The notes beneath the pieces are model-generated. The model ran no database searches. It was not told the DNA's origin and was given only the letters and a program-made list of their open reading frames with translations. Source: Neorhizobium galegae bv. officinalis (GTDB lineage Bacteria; Pseudomonadota; Alphaproteobacteria; Rhizobiales; Rhizobiaceae). Taken from it: a DNA stretch of 64,000 nucleotides. The stretch's first letter is position 1, and every line of letters starts with the position of its first letter. Location of the stretch: contig CCRI01000004.1 of assembly GCA_000985875.1 (NCBI GenBank), positions 310,001 through 374,000 of the forward strand. The letters are read 5' to 3'. Shown here one piece after another: positions 36,145 through 45,699 of this stretch. A program made the position numbers and the translations under genes.

Positions 36145-37089
36145 TCAGCCCCCGATATGTCTTAGGCCGCGCTTTTTGGCGAGCGCGATCTGGAGCTGGC
36201 GCTGGCGGTAGCGATCGCGGTCTTCCTCGGTGCGGGTCGGGTAGCAGGTGGAGCAGGAGACGCCTTCCTCGTAATGGGGCGAGGTCACCTCTTGTGCCGT
36301 GATCGGGCTGCGGCAGGCGTGGCAGAGCTTGTGGTTGCCCTCCTTCAGGCCGTGCTCGACCGAGACCCGCTCGTCGAAGACGAAGCAGGCGCCTTCCCAG
36401 AGGCTTTCCTCTACCGGCACCTCTTCGAGGTATTTCAGGATGCCGCCCTTCAGGTGGAAGACCTCGTCGAAGCCCTGTTCCTTCATGAAGGCGGTGGCCT
36501 TCTCGCAGCGGATGCCGCCGGTGCAGTACATGGCGATCTTCGGCTTGTTGTGGAGGCCGGGATTGTTCTTCACCCAGCCGGGGAACTCGCGAAACGTCTT
36601 GGTCTGTGGATCGACCGCGCCCTTGAAGATGCCGATCGCCGTTTCGTAGTCGTTGCGGGTATCGATGACGATCGTTTCCGGATCAGAGATCAGCGCGTTC
36701 CAGTCCTTGGGGTCGACATAGGTGCCCACGATGCGCTTGGGGTCGATATCCTCGACGCCCATGGTGACGATTTCCTTCTTCGGCCGCACCTTCATGCGCA
36801 GGAATGGCATCTTCGACGCGCGGCTTTCCTTGTGCTCGAGGCCTGCGAATTCCGGCTGGGCGCGCAGATAGGCGAGAAGACCCGATATCGCCGCGTCGGA
36901 GCCGGCAACCGTGCCGTTGATGCCCTCGCGGGCGATCAGCAGCGTGCCCTTGATGCCGTTCTCGTCGCAGAAGGCCTGCAGCGGCTCGCGGAAGCTCTCA
37001 TAGCGGTCGAAACGCGCGAAATGATAGAGCGCGGCGACGAGCCAGGCGCCCGTCGCTTCCGGGCGGGTTTGAATGATGTTTTCGGTCAT
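36145..37089 (-). CDS. trhO: Oxygen-dependent tRNA uridine(34) hydroxylase, rhodanese type
   Basis: A 314-residue protein of the TrhO (YceA) family, which hydroxylates U34 in tRNA anticodons. The N-terminal acylphosphatase-like domain ([16 protein letters not shown]) is followed by a rhodanese domain (about residues 130-235) with active-site Cys in [14 protein letters not shown]-terminal Cys-rich segment (CHACRSPI and CSTCYP) is expected for the family. Length is normal. It begins just 17 bases from the end of the CHAD-domain gene on the same strand. Confidence 0.94.
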   Translation of the reverse strand: MTENIIQTRPEATGAWLVAALYHFARFDRYESFREPLQAFCDENGIKGTLLIAREGINGTVAGSDAAISGLLAYLRAQPEFAGLEHKESRASKMPFLRMKVRPKKEIVTMGVEDIDPKRIVGTYVDPKDWNALISDPETIVIDTRNDYETAIGIFKGAVDPQTKTFREFPGWVKNNPGLHNKPKIAMYCTGGIRCEKATAFMKEQGFDEVFHLKGGILKYLEEVPVEESLWEGACFVFDERVSVEHGLKEGNHKLCHACRSPITAQEVTSPHYEEGVSCSTCYPTRTEEDRDRYRQRQLQIALAKKRGLRHIGG

Positions 37090-37106
37090 GGCGCTGAAAT
37101 ACAGCG

Positions 37107-38099
37107 TCAGGACACGCCGCGCAACGCGGTTTCTTTCTCGGGCGCTTCATGCGCCCTGTGCAGCTTTGCCGCACGGCGCTCCTTGCGGGGCGCGGTGGCC
37201 GCCTTTTCCCAAAGCAGCGCGATCAGGGCGCTTTCCGTCTCGGCGCTGTCGGCAAACACCTCATGGGCCGCCTCCAGCGCCTCGTGCCGCAGCGCCTGCT
37301 GGCGGGCGATGATGGCGCCGAGCACACGGGCCAGCGTGTCGCTGTCGCCGAACAGTTCCGGGTTTTCGTTGACGAGGCCGGTCAGCACCGAAAGATCGTG
37401 TTCGTGGCCGAGCAGATCGACCAGGGCCTTGGCCTGCTGCTGCTTGGCGAGCATGGCGGAAGGCCAGATCCCGCCGAGCAGCGACAGGTGCATCCAGTAG
37501 GTCTGGCCGCATTTGCGCAGCTCGTGATAGGTTTCCGCATCACCGTGTTCCTCGCAGCCGGCGAATGCGCCGAGCGCCTTCTCGCGCTGGTCCTTCCAGG
37601 CCTTGGCGAGCCGTTTGGCCGTCTTGTGCGGATCGTCGTCGAGGTCGAGGTCGTCGAGGGCCGCGATCGCCGCACGGCAGGTGTCGGCGGCAGCCGCCAT
37701 CTTGGCCGGCAGGTCATGTTCCTCCGAAGCGATCCGGTCACGACGTTCGGTCAGCGCCTTGGAGGCCGCGGTGAGGGCGGCAAGCTCTTCGGGAGAACCC
37801 GCATGGCCGGCGAGATAGTCGACCGTCTCGACCAGCGCGGTGGCGTCGCGCACGGCCGACAGCGTCTGCGCCATGTCGCGGATACGGGCGTTTTCCTGCC
37901 GGCGGAACGTTTTTGCGTCCGGCTGGATCAGCCTGTAGAGGGCGCGCACCCGCTTGAAGCGTTTTCGCGCGTCGTGCACCGCTTCGTGCGGCCCGTCCGG
38001 CTGGTCTTCCAGCAGCCGGATCGCGTGGGAAAGCTGGCTTTCCGCAACCGACCGGAATTCGTCGGTAAAGGATTTAGCGGGCCGCAGACGGTACGCCAT
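37107..38099 (-). CDS. CHAD-domain protein
   Basis: A 330-residue helical protein of the CHAD family, which binds inorganic polyphosphate through conserved His and basic residues. The signature [17 protein letters not shown] lies at about residues 43-59 and a second basic helix ([15 protein letters not shown]) at about 195-209. It overlaps the CYTH gene upstream by 26 bases, so the two are translationally linked. CYTH and CHAD are often fused in one polypeptide; here they are separate, suggesting joint work on polyphosphate. The biological role is uncertain. Confidence 0.9.
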   Translation of the reverse strand: MAYRLRPAKSFTDEFRSVAESQLSHAIRLLEDQPDGPHEAVHDARKRFKRVRALYRLIQPDAKTFRRQENARIRDMAQTLSAVRDATALVETVDYLAGHAGSPEELAALTAASKALTERRDRIASEEHDLPAKMAAAADTCRAAIAALDDLDLDDDPHKTAKRLAKAWKDQREKALGAFAGCEEHGDAETYHELRKCGQTYWMHLSLLGGIWPSAMLAKQQQAKALVDLLGHEHDLSVLTGLVNENPELFGDSDTLARVLGAIIARQQALRHEALEAAHEVFADSAETESALIALLWEKAATAPRKERRAAKLHRAHEAPEKETALRGVS

Positions 38100-38571
38100 G
38101 ACACAATTCTCCGCTCAAATCTTCGGTCGCCATTACCATGTTGGAATACCGCCGGTCGCCGGTGATCTCCTCGCCGATCCAGTCCGGAATGTCGGGCAGC
38201 GCGCTCTCGTCCTCCACCTCGACCTCTGCGACCACCAGTCCCTTGTAGGCTCCGTCATAGACATCCACCTCCCAGGTATAGCCCTCGTGACGGACCTCGT
38301 GGCGGGTCTTTTGGAGCACCACGCCCACGGCGGCGTTTGCCATCTCCTCGGCGTCGCCAAGCGGAATCTCGTATTCGAATTCGTCGCGGGCAAGCAGTTC
38401 CCGACCGATCTTGATGGTCAGCTTGGCGCGCTTGCCGTCCATGATCCGCACCCGCACCGAACGGTCGTCGCCGGATGCGACATAGGCCTGCAGGAAATCG
38501 GAGGACGACGAGACCTCCGAGCGCCAGCCGTCGCTCTTCACCAGAAATTTCCGTTCGATTTCCTTGGCCAT
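38074..38571 (-). CDS. CYTH-domain triphosphatase
   Basis: A 165-residue CYTH (triphosphate tunnel metalloenzyme) protein. The ExExK motif is EIERK at residues 4-8, and later basic and acidic strands (RVRIMDGKRAKLTIK, WEVDVYDGAYKGLVVAEVE) line the tunnel. Such proteins hydrolyse tripolyphosphate or related triphosphates with divalent metal. It overlaps the CHAD gene by 26 bases. Upstream is a perfect CAACAATTGTTG palindrome. Confidence 0.92.
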   Translation of the reverse strand: MAKEIERKFLVKSDGWRSEVSSSSDFLQAYVASGDDRSVRVRIMDGKRAKLTIKIGRELLARDEFEYEIPLGDAEEMANAAVGVVLQKTRHEVRHEGYTWEVDVYDGAYKGLVVAEVEVEDESALPDIPDWIGEEITGDRRYSNMVMATEDLSGELCHGVPSAAR

Positions 38572-38596
38572 GCCTTGCCCGCCGCCTCGGGAACTT

Positions 38597-38608
38597 CAAC
38601 AATTGTTG
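38597..38608. promoter_or_regulatory. Perfect 12-bp palindrome before the CYTH-CHAD operon
   Basis: CAACAATTGTTG lies 26 bases before the CYTH start, in a 165-bp divergent spacer shared with eda. Its position fits an operator of a MarR-like dimer, but no regulator is adjacent. Confidence 0.35.
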
Positions 38609-38736
38609 CAACCCTAGTGCAAACTCCGCTTTCCGCAAACCCGTTCGACGGCGAAGGCCTGTTTTTTCTCGACAATGACGGGCTTGAGAGGTATCTCGAC
38701 CTCAAAGTTTCAATCGTTTTAGCGGAGACCTGACCC

Positions 38737-39375
38737 ATGACCGGCAAGACGGAAAAGCTGCTTTCCATCCTGAAACTGCAGCCGGTGGTGCCGGTGCTGA
38801 TCGTCGACGATGCCAAGTCGGCGGTGGGTCTGGCGCGGGCGCTGGTCGCCGGCGGCCTGAGGGCGATCGAGATCACCATGCGCACGCCCGCCGCCCTCGA
38901 TGCGGTGAAGGCGGTGGCCGCCGAAGTCGAAGGCGCCAATGTCGGCGCAGGCACCATCCTCAACGCCCGCGACTACGAAGCGGCCGTCAAGGCAGGCTCG
39001 ACCTTCATCGTCTCGCCCGGCGTGACCCCCGGCGTGCTTTCCGCCGCCAAGGACTCGCCCGTGCCGCTTCTGCCGGGTGCTGCGACAGCCAGCGAAGTGA
39101 TGACGCTGCGCGAGGCCGGCTACGAGGTGCTGAAGTTCTTCCCCGCCGAACAGGCCGGCGGTGCCGCCTACCTCAAGGCGTTGTCGTCGCCGCTCGCCGG
39201 CACGCTGTTCTGCCCGACCGGCGGCATTTCGCTGAAGAACGCCAACGACTACCTGTCGCTGCCGAACGTCATCTGCGTCGGCGGTTCCTGGGTCGCGCCG
39301 AAAGAGCTGGTCTCGGCAGGCGACTGGGCCGGCATCACCAAGCTTGCTTCGGAAGCGGCGGCGCTGAAGGCGTAA
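38737..39375 (+). CDS. eda: 2-keto-3-deoxy-6-phosphogluconate aldolase
   Basis: A 212-residue class I aldolase that splits KDPG into pyruvate and glyceraldehyde 3-phosphate in the Entner-Doudoroff pathway. The catalytic Glu and Arg are in AIEITMRTP (about residues 45-53), and the Schiff-base Lys is in VLKFFPAEQAGG (about 132). The phosphate-binding loop CPTGGISLKN is present. No edd, zwf or other pathway gene is nearby, so this copy is separate from a full operon. Confidence 0.95.
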   Translation: MTGKTEKLLSILKLQPVVPVLIVDDAKSAVGLARALVAGGLRAIEITMRTPAALDAVKAVAAEVEGANVGAGTILNARDYEAAVKAGSTFIVSPGVTPGVLSAAKDSPVPLLPGAATASEVMTLREAGYEVLKFFPAEQAGGAAYLKALSSPLAGTLFCPTGGISLKNANDYLSLPNVICVGGSWVAPKELVSAGDWAGITKLASEAAALKA

Positions 39376-39450
39376 AACCCCGCAACCCGTCTTTGTAATT
39401 TCACAATCGCATCCCTATCTTTCCCCGGAAACACAACAGGGAGATGTGCG

Positions 39451-40167
39451 ATGTTCGACGCAAAGAAGCTTCTCGACCAATTTCTGGGATCACAGATTCC
39501 GGGCATGTCGGGAGGAAGTGTGAGGGACCGGGCAGGGCAGGCGACGCAGCTTGCCAAGAACAACCCGCTCGCCACCGGCGCCATCCTTGCGGCCGTCCTC
39601 GGCACCAAGACCGGCCGCAACATTGCCGGCAATGTAGCGGCGGTCGGCGGCATCGCGGCGATCGCCGGCCTCGGTTACCTCGCCTACAAGAACTACCAGT
39701 CCGGCAAGTCTCCCGAAGCCGTGCCGCAGCCTGCGCCCCAGGCCGACAAGCCGCTCCTGTCGCCGCCGGCCGATTCGCCGTTCCACCCGCAGTCTCCCGC
39801 CCTTACCAACGATTTCGCGCTGACGCTGGTGCGTGCAATGATCGCCGCCGCCAAGGCCGACGGGCATATCGATGCCGGCGAGCGCGCCAACATCATGGAC
39901 AAGGTGCATGCGGTCGATCTCGGCGCCGAGGCGGAAGCCTTCATCGAGAACGAACTCGCCAACCCGGTGGATATCGATGACCTCGTCGCCGCTGCCCGCA
40001 CCGAGGAACAGAAGGTCGAGATCTACGCCGCCTCGCGCCTGACCATCGATCCGGACACCCGCGCCGAACGCGGTTACCTCGATCTGCTCGCCGGGCGCCT
40101 CGGCCTGGAAGATGCGCTGATCGCGCATATCGACGCGACGGTATCGGCCGCGAAGGTCAAGGCATAA
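39451..40167 (+). CDS. DUF533 (YebE-like) protein
   Basis: A 238-residue protein with a glycine/alanine-rich hydrophobic segment (about residues 45-85, TGAILAAVLGTKTGRN onward) and a helical C-terminal half of the TerB-like type (MIAAAKADGHIDAGERANIM, about 131-150). Members of DUF533 are inner-membrane-associated proteins of unknown function. RBS GGGAGA precedes the ATG. It may be expressed separately from eda, 75 bases upstream. Confidence 0.85.
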   Translation: MFDAKKLLDQFLGSQIPGMSGGSVRDRAGQATQLAKNNPLATGAILAAVLGTKTGRNIAGNVAAVGGIAAIAGLGYLAYKNYQSGKSPEAVPQPAPQADKPLLSPPADSPFHPQSPALTNDFALTLVRAMIAAAKADGHIDAGERANIMDKVHAVDLGAEAEAFIENELANPVDIDDLVAAARTEEQKVEIYAASRLTIDPDTRAERGYLDLLAGRLGLEDALIAHIDATVSAAKVKA

Positions 40168-40178
40168 GGCGACCTCTT

Positions 40179-40607
40179 ATGGCCATCCCTTTTTCTCCCG
40201 TCGGCATCGATCACGTTGTGCTTCTGATCGACGACATGGAGCGTGCGCTCGATTTCTATTCCGGCGTACTCGGTTGCCGGCCGGGTTATTCGTACCCGGC
40301 CCTGGGGATGGAACAGGTCTGGTGCGGGTCGTCGCTGATCGTCCTGTGGGACATCACGAATCCGGGCGGGAAAAAAGCCGCTCCCCCGGTCGCCGGGGGG
40401 CGCAACGTGGATCACATCTGCATCGCCACCAGCCCTTTCGATCACGACGAACTGCGCTCGCATCTGCAGAGCCACGGTATCGAGATTGCTCAGGAGGCTT
40501 TCCACGGCGGGGCTCGAGGCATGGGGCACTCGTTTTACATTCATGACCCATTCGGCAATAAGATCGAGATCAAGGGGCCGGCAGAATATCCGGACGGGCG
40601 GCCTTGA
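40179..40607 (+). CDS. VOC-family protein
   Basis: A 142-residue glyoxalase-fold protein. The first module carries GIDHVVLLIDDMERALDFY with a metal-type His at about residue 10, and the second carries VDHICIATSPF and the C-terminal DPFGNKIEI Glu, the normal metal-binding pattern of the family. Relatives include lyases, dioxygenases and resistance proteins, so the reaction is not predictable. It begins 11 bases after the DUF533 gene and may be co-transcribed with it. Confidence 0.85.
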   Translation: MAIPFSPVGIDHVVLLIDDMERALDFYSGVLGCRPGYSYPALGMEQVWCGSSLIVLWDITNPGGKKAAPPVAGGRNVDHICIATSPFDHDELRSHLQSHGIEIAQEAFHGGARGMGHSFYIHDPFGNKIEIKGPAEYPDGRP

Positions 40608-40740
40608 CGACGAAGACACGTTTTTAATCTGCGACCGTGCGTCTCCGCGAAATCTGCCGCCTGGCAGGTGTGGTAGGAGCCCTGCCGGTTGCCTTTCCCC
40701 CCTCGCTGGCCTAAGCCTCAGCCACGATGAAGAGGCTGAT

Positions 40741-41436
40741 ATGCGCGATCTGAAGAATTACAAAGTTGCCGCCCCGGCTCCGGTCATCCTCAAGGGCCGG
40801 TTCGTGACGCTCGAACCCTATGACAGGGACACCCACCTCCAGGCGCTGTGGGACGGGCTCGGCGGCGCTGAGGGCATCAATCCGCTTCTCAAATATTTCC
40901 CCAACGACGATTTTGCCGATGTCGGCGCCTTCGGCGACTGGCTGGAAAACGCCCGCGTCCATTCGAATTTCGTGACGCTCGTGTCGCGCGACAACGCCAC
41001 CGGCAAGGTGGTCGGCATGGCGAGCTACATGCGGCCGGACCCGAAGAACGGCGTCATCGAGGTCGGCTCCGTTGCGCACGGCGCCGACATGAAGCGCTCG
41101 CCGCTGTCGACCGAAGTGCATTACCTGATGGCCAGGCACGTGTTCGAAGGGCTCGATTACCGCCGCTACGAATGGAAATGCCACAACGAGAACGAGCCGA
41201 GCAAGGCATCCGCCCGCCGCTACGGCTTCACCTTCGAAGGCGTCTTCCGCCAGCATGTCATCTCCAAGGGCGCCAATCGCGACACCGCCTGGTTTTCGAT
41301 GATCGATGCGGAATGGCCGCTCCTGAAGGCAGCGTTCGAAGCCTGGCTGTCGCCCGACAATTTCGAGGCGGACGGCACGCAAAAGCGGCGGCTCGAAGAT
41401 ATCCGCGCCGAGCTTGCAAAGGGAGCGGTGGCATGA
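40741..41436 (+). CDS. RimJ/RimL-type GNAT acetyltransferase
   Basis: A 231-residue acetyltransferase of the ribosomal-protein N-acetyltransferase type. Conserved parts are GRFVTLEPYDRDTH near the start, the central VVGMASYMRPDPKNGVIEVG, and the late YEWKCHNENEPSKASARRYGF typical of this branch. The substrate may be a protein or a small molecule. It overlaps the next small membrane-protein gene by four bases (ATGA). Confidence 0.88.
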   Translation: MRDLKNYKVAAPAPVILKGRFVTLEPYDRDTHLQALWDGLGGAEGINPLLKYFPNDDFADVGAFGDWLENARVHSNFVTLVSRDNATGKVVGMASYMRPDPKNGVIEVGSVAHGADMKRSPLSTEVHYLMARHVFEGLDYRRYEWKCHNENEPSKASARRYGFTFEGVFRQHVISKGANRDTAWFSMIDAEWPLLKAAFEAWLSPDNFEADGTQKRRLEDIRAELAKGAVA

Positions 41437-41639
41437 CGCCCGAGGCAAAATCGCAGGCGATCGCCGCGGCGGCGATCCTCGTCGGCATCGGATTGGTGAT
41501 CTATTTCCTGCCGACGATCGTCATGTGGATCGCCCAGTTTTCGCCGGTGCTGGCCGTGGTTGTCGGCTCGATGCTGCTGCTCGGTTTCTTCGCGATCTTC
41601 TGGCTGCGGGCGCGCTACCAGCGCAATCGCGGCCGCTGA
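41433..41639 (+). CDS. Small two-helix membrane protein
   Basis: A 68-residue protein with two predicted membrane helices (about residues 10-30 and 37-58) and a basic C-terminal tail (RARYQRNRGR). Its ATG overlaps the stop of the upstream acetyltransferase gene, arguing that it is a real, translationally coupled gene. No family is recognised. Confidence 0.65.
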   Translation: MTPEAKSQAIAAAAILVGIGLVIYFLPTIVMWIAQFSPVLAVVVGSMLLLGFFAIFWLRARYQRNRGR

Positions 41640-41678
41640 CGGGTCCGCACCGCGATCCGGGCCGGAGAGGTGGCGCCA

Positions 41679-42734
41679 TCAGGCCTGCAGCGCGGCGCCG
41701 AGCAGCGAAAGCCCGACCAGCAGCACGAACAGGGCGCCGCCGATCTCGATCGCATGGGTGATCCGCCGTCCCGCGCGAGAGCCTGGGCCGGCAAAGCGGA
41801 CGGCGAGGTCCTTGGCGGTAACAGCAAGCGTGGCGAGGATGGTGACGGTGATCGCCGTGCCGATCGACATGGCGATCACCGAGAGCACGCCGCCGAGATA
41901 GAGGCTGTTCAAAAGCGCGAAACTCATCACCAGGATGGCGCCGGAGCAGGGGCGCAGGCCGACCGCAATGATCGCCGACCAGGCCTCGTGCAGGCTGAAA
42001 TCCCTGGACTTCAGCAGGGCGGGATCGGGCATGTGGCTGACGCCGCAGGTTTCGCAATAGTCGCCGGTGCCCCGGTAGTCGTGGTCGTCGATCTCGACGG
42101 CCTGGAAATTGAGCCCGGTGGAGCCGCGCCCGTTACCGGCGGGGGCTGCCATGGGCATGCTGACGACGCGCATCCGAAGCGCCCGGATCTTCTTCACCAG
42201 CAGCCAGGCGCCGAACAGGGCGACCATGGCGAAGCTGGCGATCTCCATCGCCTGGGTCGCCGCCGTCATGGTGATGCCCGAGCCGCGCAGCAGGAGATAG
42301 GCCGCGCCGACCAGCAGGACTGCGACCACCCCCTGCAGCAGCGCGGAGATGAAGGAGATGACGACGCCGCGTCTGAGTTCGACCTCGTTGGCGATCATGT
42401 AGGAGGAGATTACCGCCTTGCCGTGGCCGGGGCCGGCGGCATGGAAGACCCCATAGGCGAACGACAGCCCGATCAGGCCGGAGAGCGCCCAGGGATCCTC
42501 GCGCATTGCCTTCAGCGAGCCGGTCAGCGCCCGGTAGAAGGATTGCTGATAAAAATTGATCCAGGCGAAGAACGGACCGAGCGGCCCGCCGATGGAGAAG
42601 GACGGTTCGGCCGAACCGACGCCGAGCGGTGATTGCGCATGCGCCGAACCCGTCATCAGGATGCTTGCCGCCGCAACAACAAGGAGGGCAGGGATCATGG
42701 CCGAAGGGGAAAGGGCACGGCGGATCGTCAGCAT
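41679..42734 (-). CDS. NicO/RcnA-family nickel/cobalt transporter
   Basis: A 351-residue inner-membrane metal transporter. It begins with a signal-like helix and has about six helices, including the family motif FAYGVFHAAGPGHGKAVISSY (about residues 90-110) and a second, GLRPCSGAILVMSFAL (about 255-270). The cytoplasmic loop between them has CETCGVSH and several Asp/His residues that could sense metal. Relatives export nickel or cobalt. The ATG at 42734 overlaps the stop of the upstream DUF1007 gene by seven bases. Confidence 0.9.
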   Translation of the reverse strand: MLTIRRALSPSAMIPALLVVAAASILMTGSAHAQSPLGVGSAEPSFSIGGPLGPFFAWINFYQQSFYRALTGSLKAMREDPWALSGLIGLSFAYGVFHAAGPGHGKAVISSYMIANEVELRRGVVISFISALLQGVVAVLLVGAAYLLLRGSGITMTAATQAMEIASFAMVALFGAWLLVKKIRALRMRVVSMPMAAPAGNGRGSTGLNFQAVEIDDHDYRGTGDYCETCGVSHMPDPALLKSRDFSLHEAWSAIIAVGLRPCSGAILVMSFALLNSLYLGGVLSVIAMSIGTAITVTILATLAVTAKDLAVRFAGPGSRAGRRITHAIEIGGALFVLLVGLSLLGAALQA

Positions 42735-43372
42735 GTCAGTTCCAGTCGGGTGGCGAAGAGTTTCGACATGTCGGTGCCCGTCGGATCGTTGAAGAAGGCG
42801 TCCGTCAGCGACTTGCTGTTCTGCGAGATCACCTCGTCGGGATCGGGCCGCACCACCTTGTGCTGGCAATGGGAAAAACCGCTGCCCTTGACGCTCAGGT
42901 CGCCATCGGTCGGGAAGTCGATCGAGGTGTACATGGTGGGGTCGTAGACTCCGAAGGTCAGCTGGCCCTTCAGCGGCACCGGCTTTTCGGGCTTCACCGC
43001 AAACAGGACAAGGAGCTGGCTGCCGTCAAGCGAGACATGGATCACGTCCGGCTTCTGCACCCCGACGACTGCGCCGTTGACCGTGATCGTCGTGAAATAG
43101 TGGTAGTCGCCCAGCGACTTGCGCATCACCTCGCCGAGTGCCGCGAGTTCCTTGGCGTCGAGCTTCAGGTCGGTATTCTTGTCGAAATCGAGCAGCACGC
43201 TCGAGGAGAAGACTTCGTCGAATCGCCAGACGTTGTGCAGCTCCGCGACATTCCCGTCGGTGCCCGCCACGACCTCAAGCCGCGCTTCGGCGAAGATGTG
43301 CGGATGGGCGAGTGCGGGGAGGGGGATGCAGGCTGCCACCAGCGCCGCAATGGTCAAGACTCGGTATCGCAT
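42728..43372 (-). CDS. DUF1007 periplasmic protein
   Basis: A 214-residue secreted protein with a signal peptide (residues 1-22, ending PALA) followed by HPHIFAEARLEV, the DUF1007 hallmark with paired His. The partner gene directly downstream encodes a NicO-family transporter, a pairing seen across proteobacteria. It may deliver or buffer metal on the periplasmic side; this is inferred from the pairing and the N-terminal His residues. Confidence 0.9.
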   Translation of the reverse strand: MRYRVLTIAALVAACIPLPALAHPHIFAEARLEVVAGTDGNVAELHNVWRFDEVFSSSVLLDFDKNTDLKLDAKELAALGEVMRKSLGDYHYFTTITVNGAVVGVQKPDVIHVSLDGSQLLVLFAVKPEKPVPLKGQLTFGVYDPTMYTSIDFPTDGDLSVKGSGFSHCQHKVVRPDPDEVISQNSKSLTDAFFNDPTGTDMSKLFATRLELTC

Positions 43373-43464
43373 TCGGCCTGTGGCTCCCCGGTTCGTCCGC
43401 CTCTGCAGTGCAGCGCAAATGAGACGGAATTTCGACTCGAACCGAGCCCATGTCCAGTCCTGGT

Positions 43465-44640
43465 CTAGTGCCGGGTGAGATTTTCCAGATGCTCCATGCG
43501 TTTGCGGAACTGGCTCTCGAAATCACAGCCCCGGGCGAACTGAAGTGCATTCTCGGCGCAATCCAGGATGGACGAGCGGTCCTTGTCGAGGGCGGCCAAC
43601 CGATCGGCCACCGCCCTGATATCGCCGAGCGGGGCGATCCAGCCGGCTTTCGATTCGGCCATCAACGCCGACCACATCATGTTGTCGTAACCGACGATCG
43701 GAACGCCGCAGCCCATCGTCTCGATATAGGTGCAGGAGGGGTCGGACTGCCTGTGGCAGCTGAGGAAGATATCCGCACCCGTTCGCGTCAGCGGCACGAG
43801 CTCCCGCTCGAAATCCACCGGATCCTTCAGGAAAACGCAGTCCTGAAGCCAGTGTTTTTGGATGTCCACGGCGATCTCACGGGAAAGGCTTCCTTCGCCG
43901 TAGATCGTCAGCGTGAAATCGACGCCCTGCTCGTTGAGCAGCCTGGCGATCGGAATAAGATCCTGCGACCCTTTCATCGGTTCGAGCCGTCCGGAATGGA
44001 TGAGCCGCAACGGCTCGCCACTGAGAAGATACCGTTTTCGCGCGTTCATTTCCTCCGCTGTCGCGAACATCGCCGGTTTCATGCGGTTGTCGAGATAGAG
44101 GAGCTGGCTGCCGCCCATGTTGCGATAGGCCGCATGGGCCGGATAGCCGTTCGCCTGGATGCCGCGGGCGGCGCGGAACGCGCGCTTGCGCTTGTATTCC
44201 TGCATCACCGTCCAAGCCATGCCGTAGATTTTCCGCGGCAGGCTGCGGCTATCGTCGAGCGAGATGATCTGCAGCCGGGTCTGGTGAGTGTATTCTATCG
44301 AATAGACCACGGCGCTCCGGGCTTTCCGGATCACCTCGGGGGCTAAGAGGTCGAGGTGGGAATCTCCCGACAACAGCGCGAGGTCGAAATCGGCGAGATG
44401 ATCCACCGATACCCGTTCCTCCGGCTCCAGGATGCGCACCCGGAAATCGAGTTCGCTGATGTCGTAACGACCGCCGAAGGGTATGTCGGTCGCACCGCGC
44501 CGGATGAAGCAGGTGACCGGCCCCGACCAGTGCTGCACATGCAGGGCCATGCCGGAAACGAATTTCTTGTCGAGCACCAGCTTGCCGCCCGCAGCCTCGA
44601 TCACCGGCGCCGACACGAACATCGCCAGGCTTTTCTGCAT
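43465..44640 (-). CDS. GT4-family glycosyltransferase
   Basis: A 391-residue cytoplasmic glycosyltransferase of the GT-B fold. The C-terminal donor-binding half has IHSGRLEPMKGSQDLIPIA (about residues 215-233), LTIYGEGSLSREI, and the late ETMGCGVPIVGYDNM with the E-x7-E region of family 4. The acceptor is unknown, and no other polysaccharide genes adjoin it, so this may be an orphan acting on exopolysaccharide, lipopolysaccharide or a small molecule. Confidence 0.85.
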   Translation of the reverse strand: MQKSLAMFVSAPVIEAAGGKLVLDKKFVSGMALHVQHWSGPVTCFIRRGATDIPFGGRYDISELDFRVRILEPEERVSVDHLADFDLALLSGDSHLDLLAPEVIRKARSAVVYSIEYTHQTRLQIISLDDSRSLPRKIYGMAWTVMQEYKRKRAFRAARGIQANGYPAHAAYRNMGGSQLLYLDNRMKPAMFATAEEMNARKRYLLSGEPLRLIHSGRLEPMKGSQDLIPIARLLNEQGVDFTLTIYGEGSLSREIAVDIQKHWLQDCVFLKDPVDFERELVPLTRTGADIFLSCHRQSDPSCTYIETMGCGVPIVGYDNMMWSALMAESKAGWIAPLGDIRAVADRLAALDKDRSSILDCAENALQFARGCDFESQFRKRMEHLENLTRH

Positions 44641-44786
44641 GGATAACGACCCTCCGCGACGCCGAAACCTTACCCTCTCAGCGCACTATGCTGATCGAAG
44701 CCAAGCTCAAGCAAGCCGGCCAATAGGTCGACCTGCCGCGGAGGCGTTACCTCATTCGCCGTAGGAGCGCCGTGCGCCCGCATCGG

Positions 44787-45680
44787 TCAATGCTGACGGC
44801 GGAACCAGGTGGAGAGGAAGTCGACGAAGCTTCTGACCTTGGCCGGCAGGTAGCGGCGATGCGGATAGACCGCATAGATGCCGCGGTCCTTGGCGATATA
44901 ATCGTCGAACAGCGTTACCAGTTCGCCCGACTGGATCGAGGCGTTGGCGATGAAATCCGGGATGATCGCGACGCCGAGGCCCGCGCGGGCGGCGCGCAAC
45001 GTCGCCTGCGGGCTGTTGATCTCGACCGGGCCGCTGACGGCGACCGAGATGGTCGAGCCGTCCTTGTCGGTGAAGCGCACATTGTTGTGCCAGCGGGAAT
45101 TGGTGTCGATGATGAAGGGGACGCGGTTGAGGTCCTGCGGGTGTTCGAGCGGGCCGTATTTGGCGACGAAATCGGCGGTCGCAACGGTATAGACCCGGAA
45201 GTCGGAAAGTTTTCGGGCGATCAGCCCGGAATCCTCGAGCTTGGTGATTCGGATCGCGAGGTCGAAATTTTCCTCGATCAGGTCGACGAACCGGTCCTCG
45301 GCGACGATTTCCAGCGATACTTCCGTATGGCTCTTGGCGAAATCGATCAGCGACTGGCCGACCTCGGCATCGACGAAGGTTCGGGGCACGGAAACGCGCA
45401 GGCGCCCCTTCAGATCGGCATTGTTCTCGCGCACCAGGTCGGCGAGATTGTCGATCTCCTTCAGGATGTCGGCGGCGGTCCTGTAATAGGTATGGCCGGC
45501 TTCGGTCATCGAGAACTGGCGGGTGGTGCGGTTGAGCAGCAAAGCGCCCAGATCGTCCTCCAGTTCGCGGACGTATTTGGAAAGCAGCGCCTTGGACCGG
45601 CCGGTCCGTCTGGCGGCGGCAGAAAAGCCTTCTGCTTCAACCACATCGATGAAGGCCCGCATGCGGGTGAGAGTATCCAT
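44787..45680 (-). CDS. LysR-family regulator
   Basis: A 297-residue LysR regulator. The winged helix-turn-helix is at residues 1-60 (FIDVVEAEGFSAAARRTGRSKALLSKYV), followed by a periplasmic-binding-like effector domain. The ATG at 45680 places Met directly before the DNA-binding helix; the frame extends 14 codons further upstream. No divergent target gene is present; the toxin-antitoxin module lies 19 bases away on the same strand, reading toward it. The effector is unknown. Confidence 0.9.
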   Translation of the reverse strand: MDTLTRMRAFIDVVEAEGFSAAARRTGRSKALLSKYVRELEDDLGALLLNRTTRQFSMTEAGHTYYRTAADILKEIDNLADLVRENNADLKGRLRVSVPRTFVDAEVGQSLIDFAKSHTEVSLEIVAEDRFVDLIEENFDLAIRITKLEDSGLIARKLSDFRVYTVATADFVAKYGPLEHPQDLNRVPFIIDTNSRWHNNVRFTDKDGSTISVAVSGPVEINSPQATLRAARAGLGVAIIPDFIANASIQSGELVTLFDDYIAKDRGIYAVYPHRRYLPAKVRSFVDFLSTWFRRQH

Positions 45681-45699
45681 ATTTGCTCCGGAAAATTCA

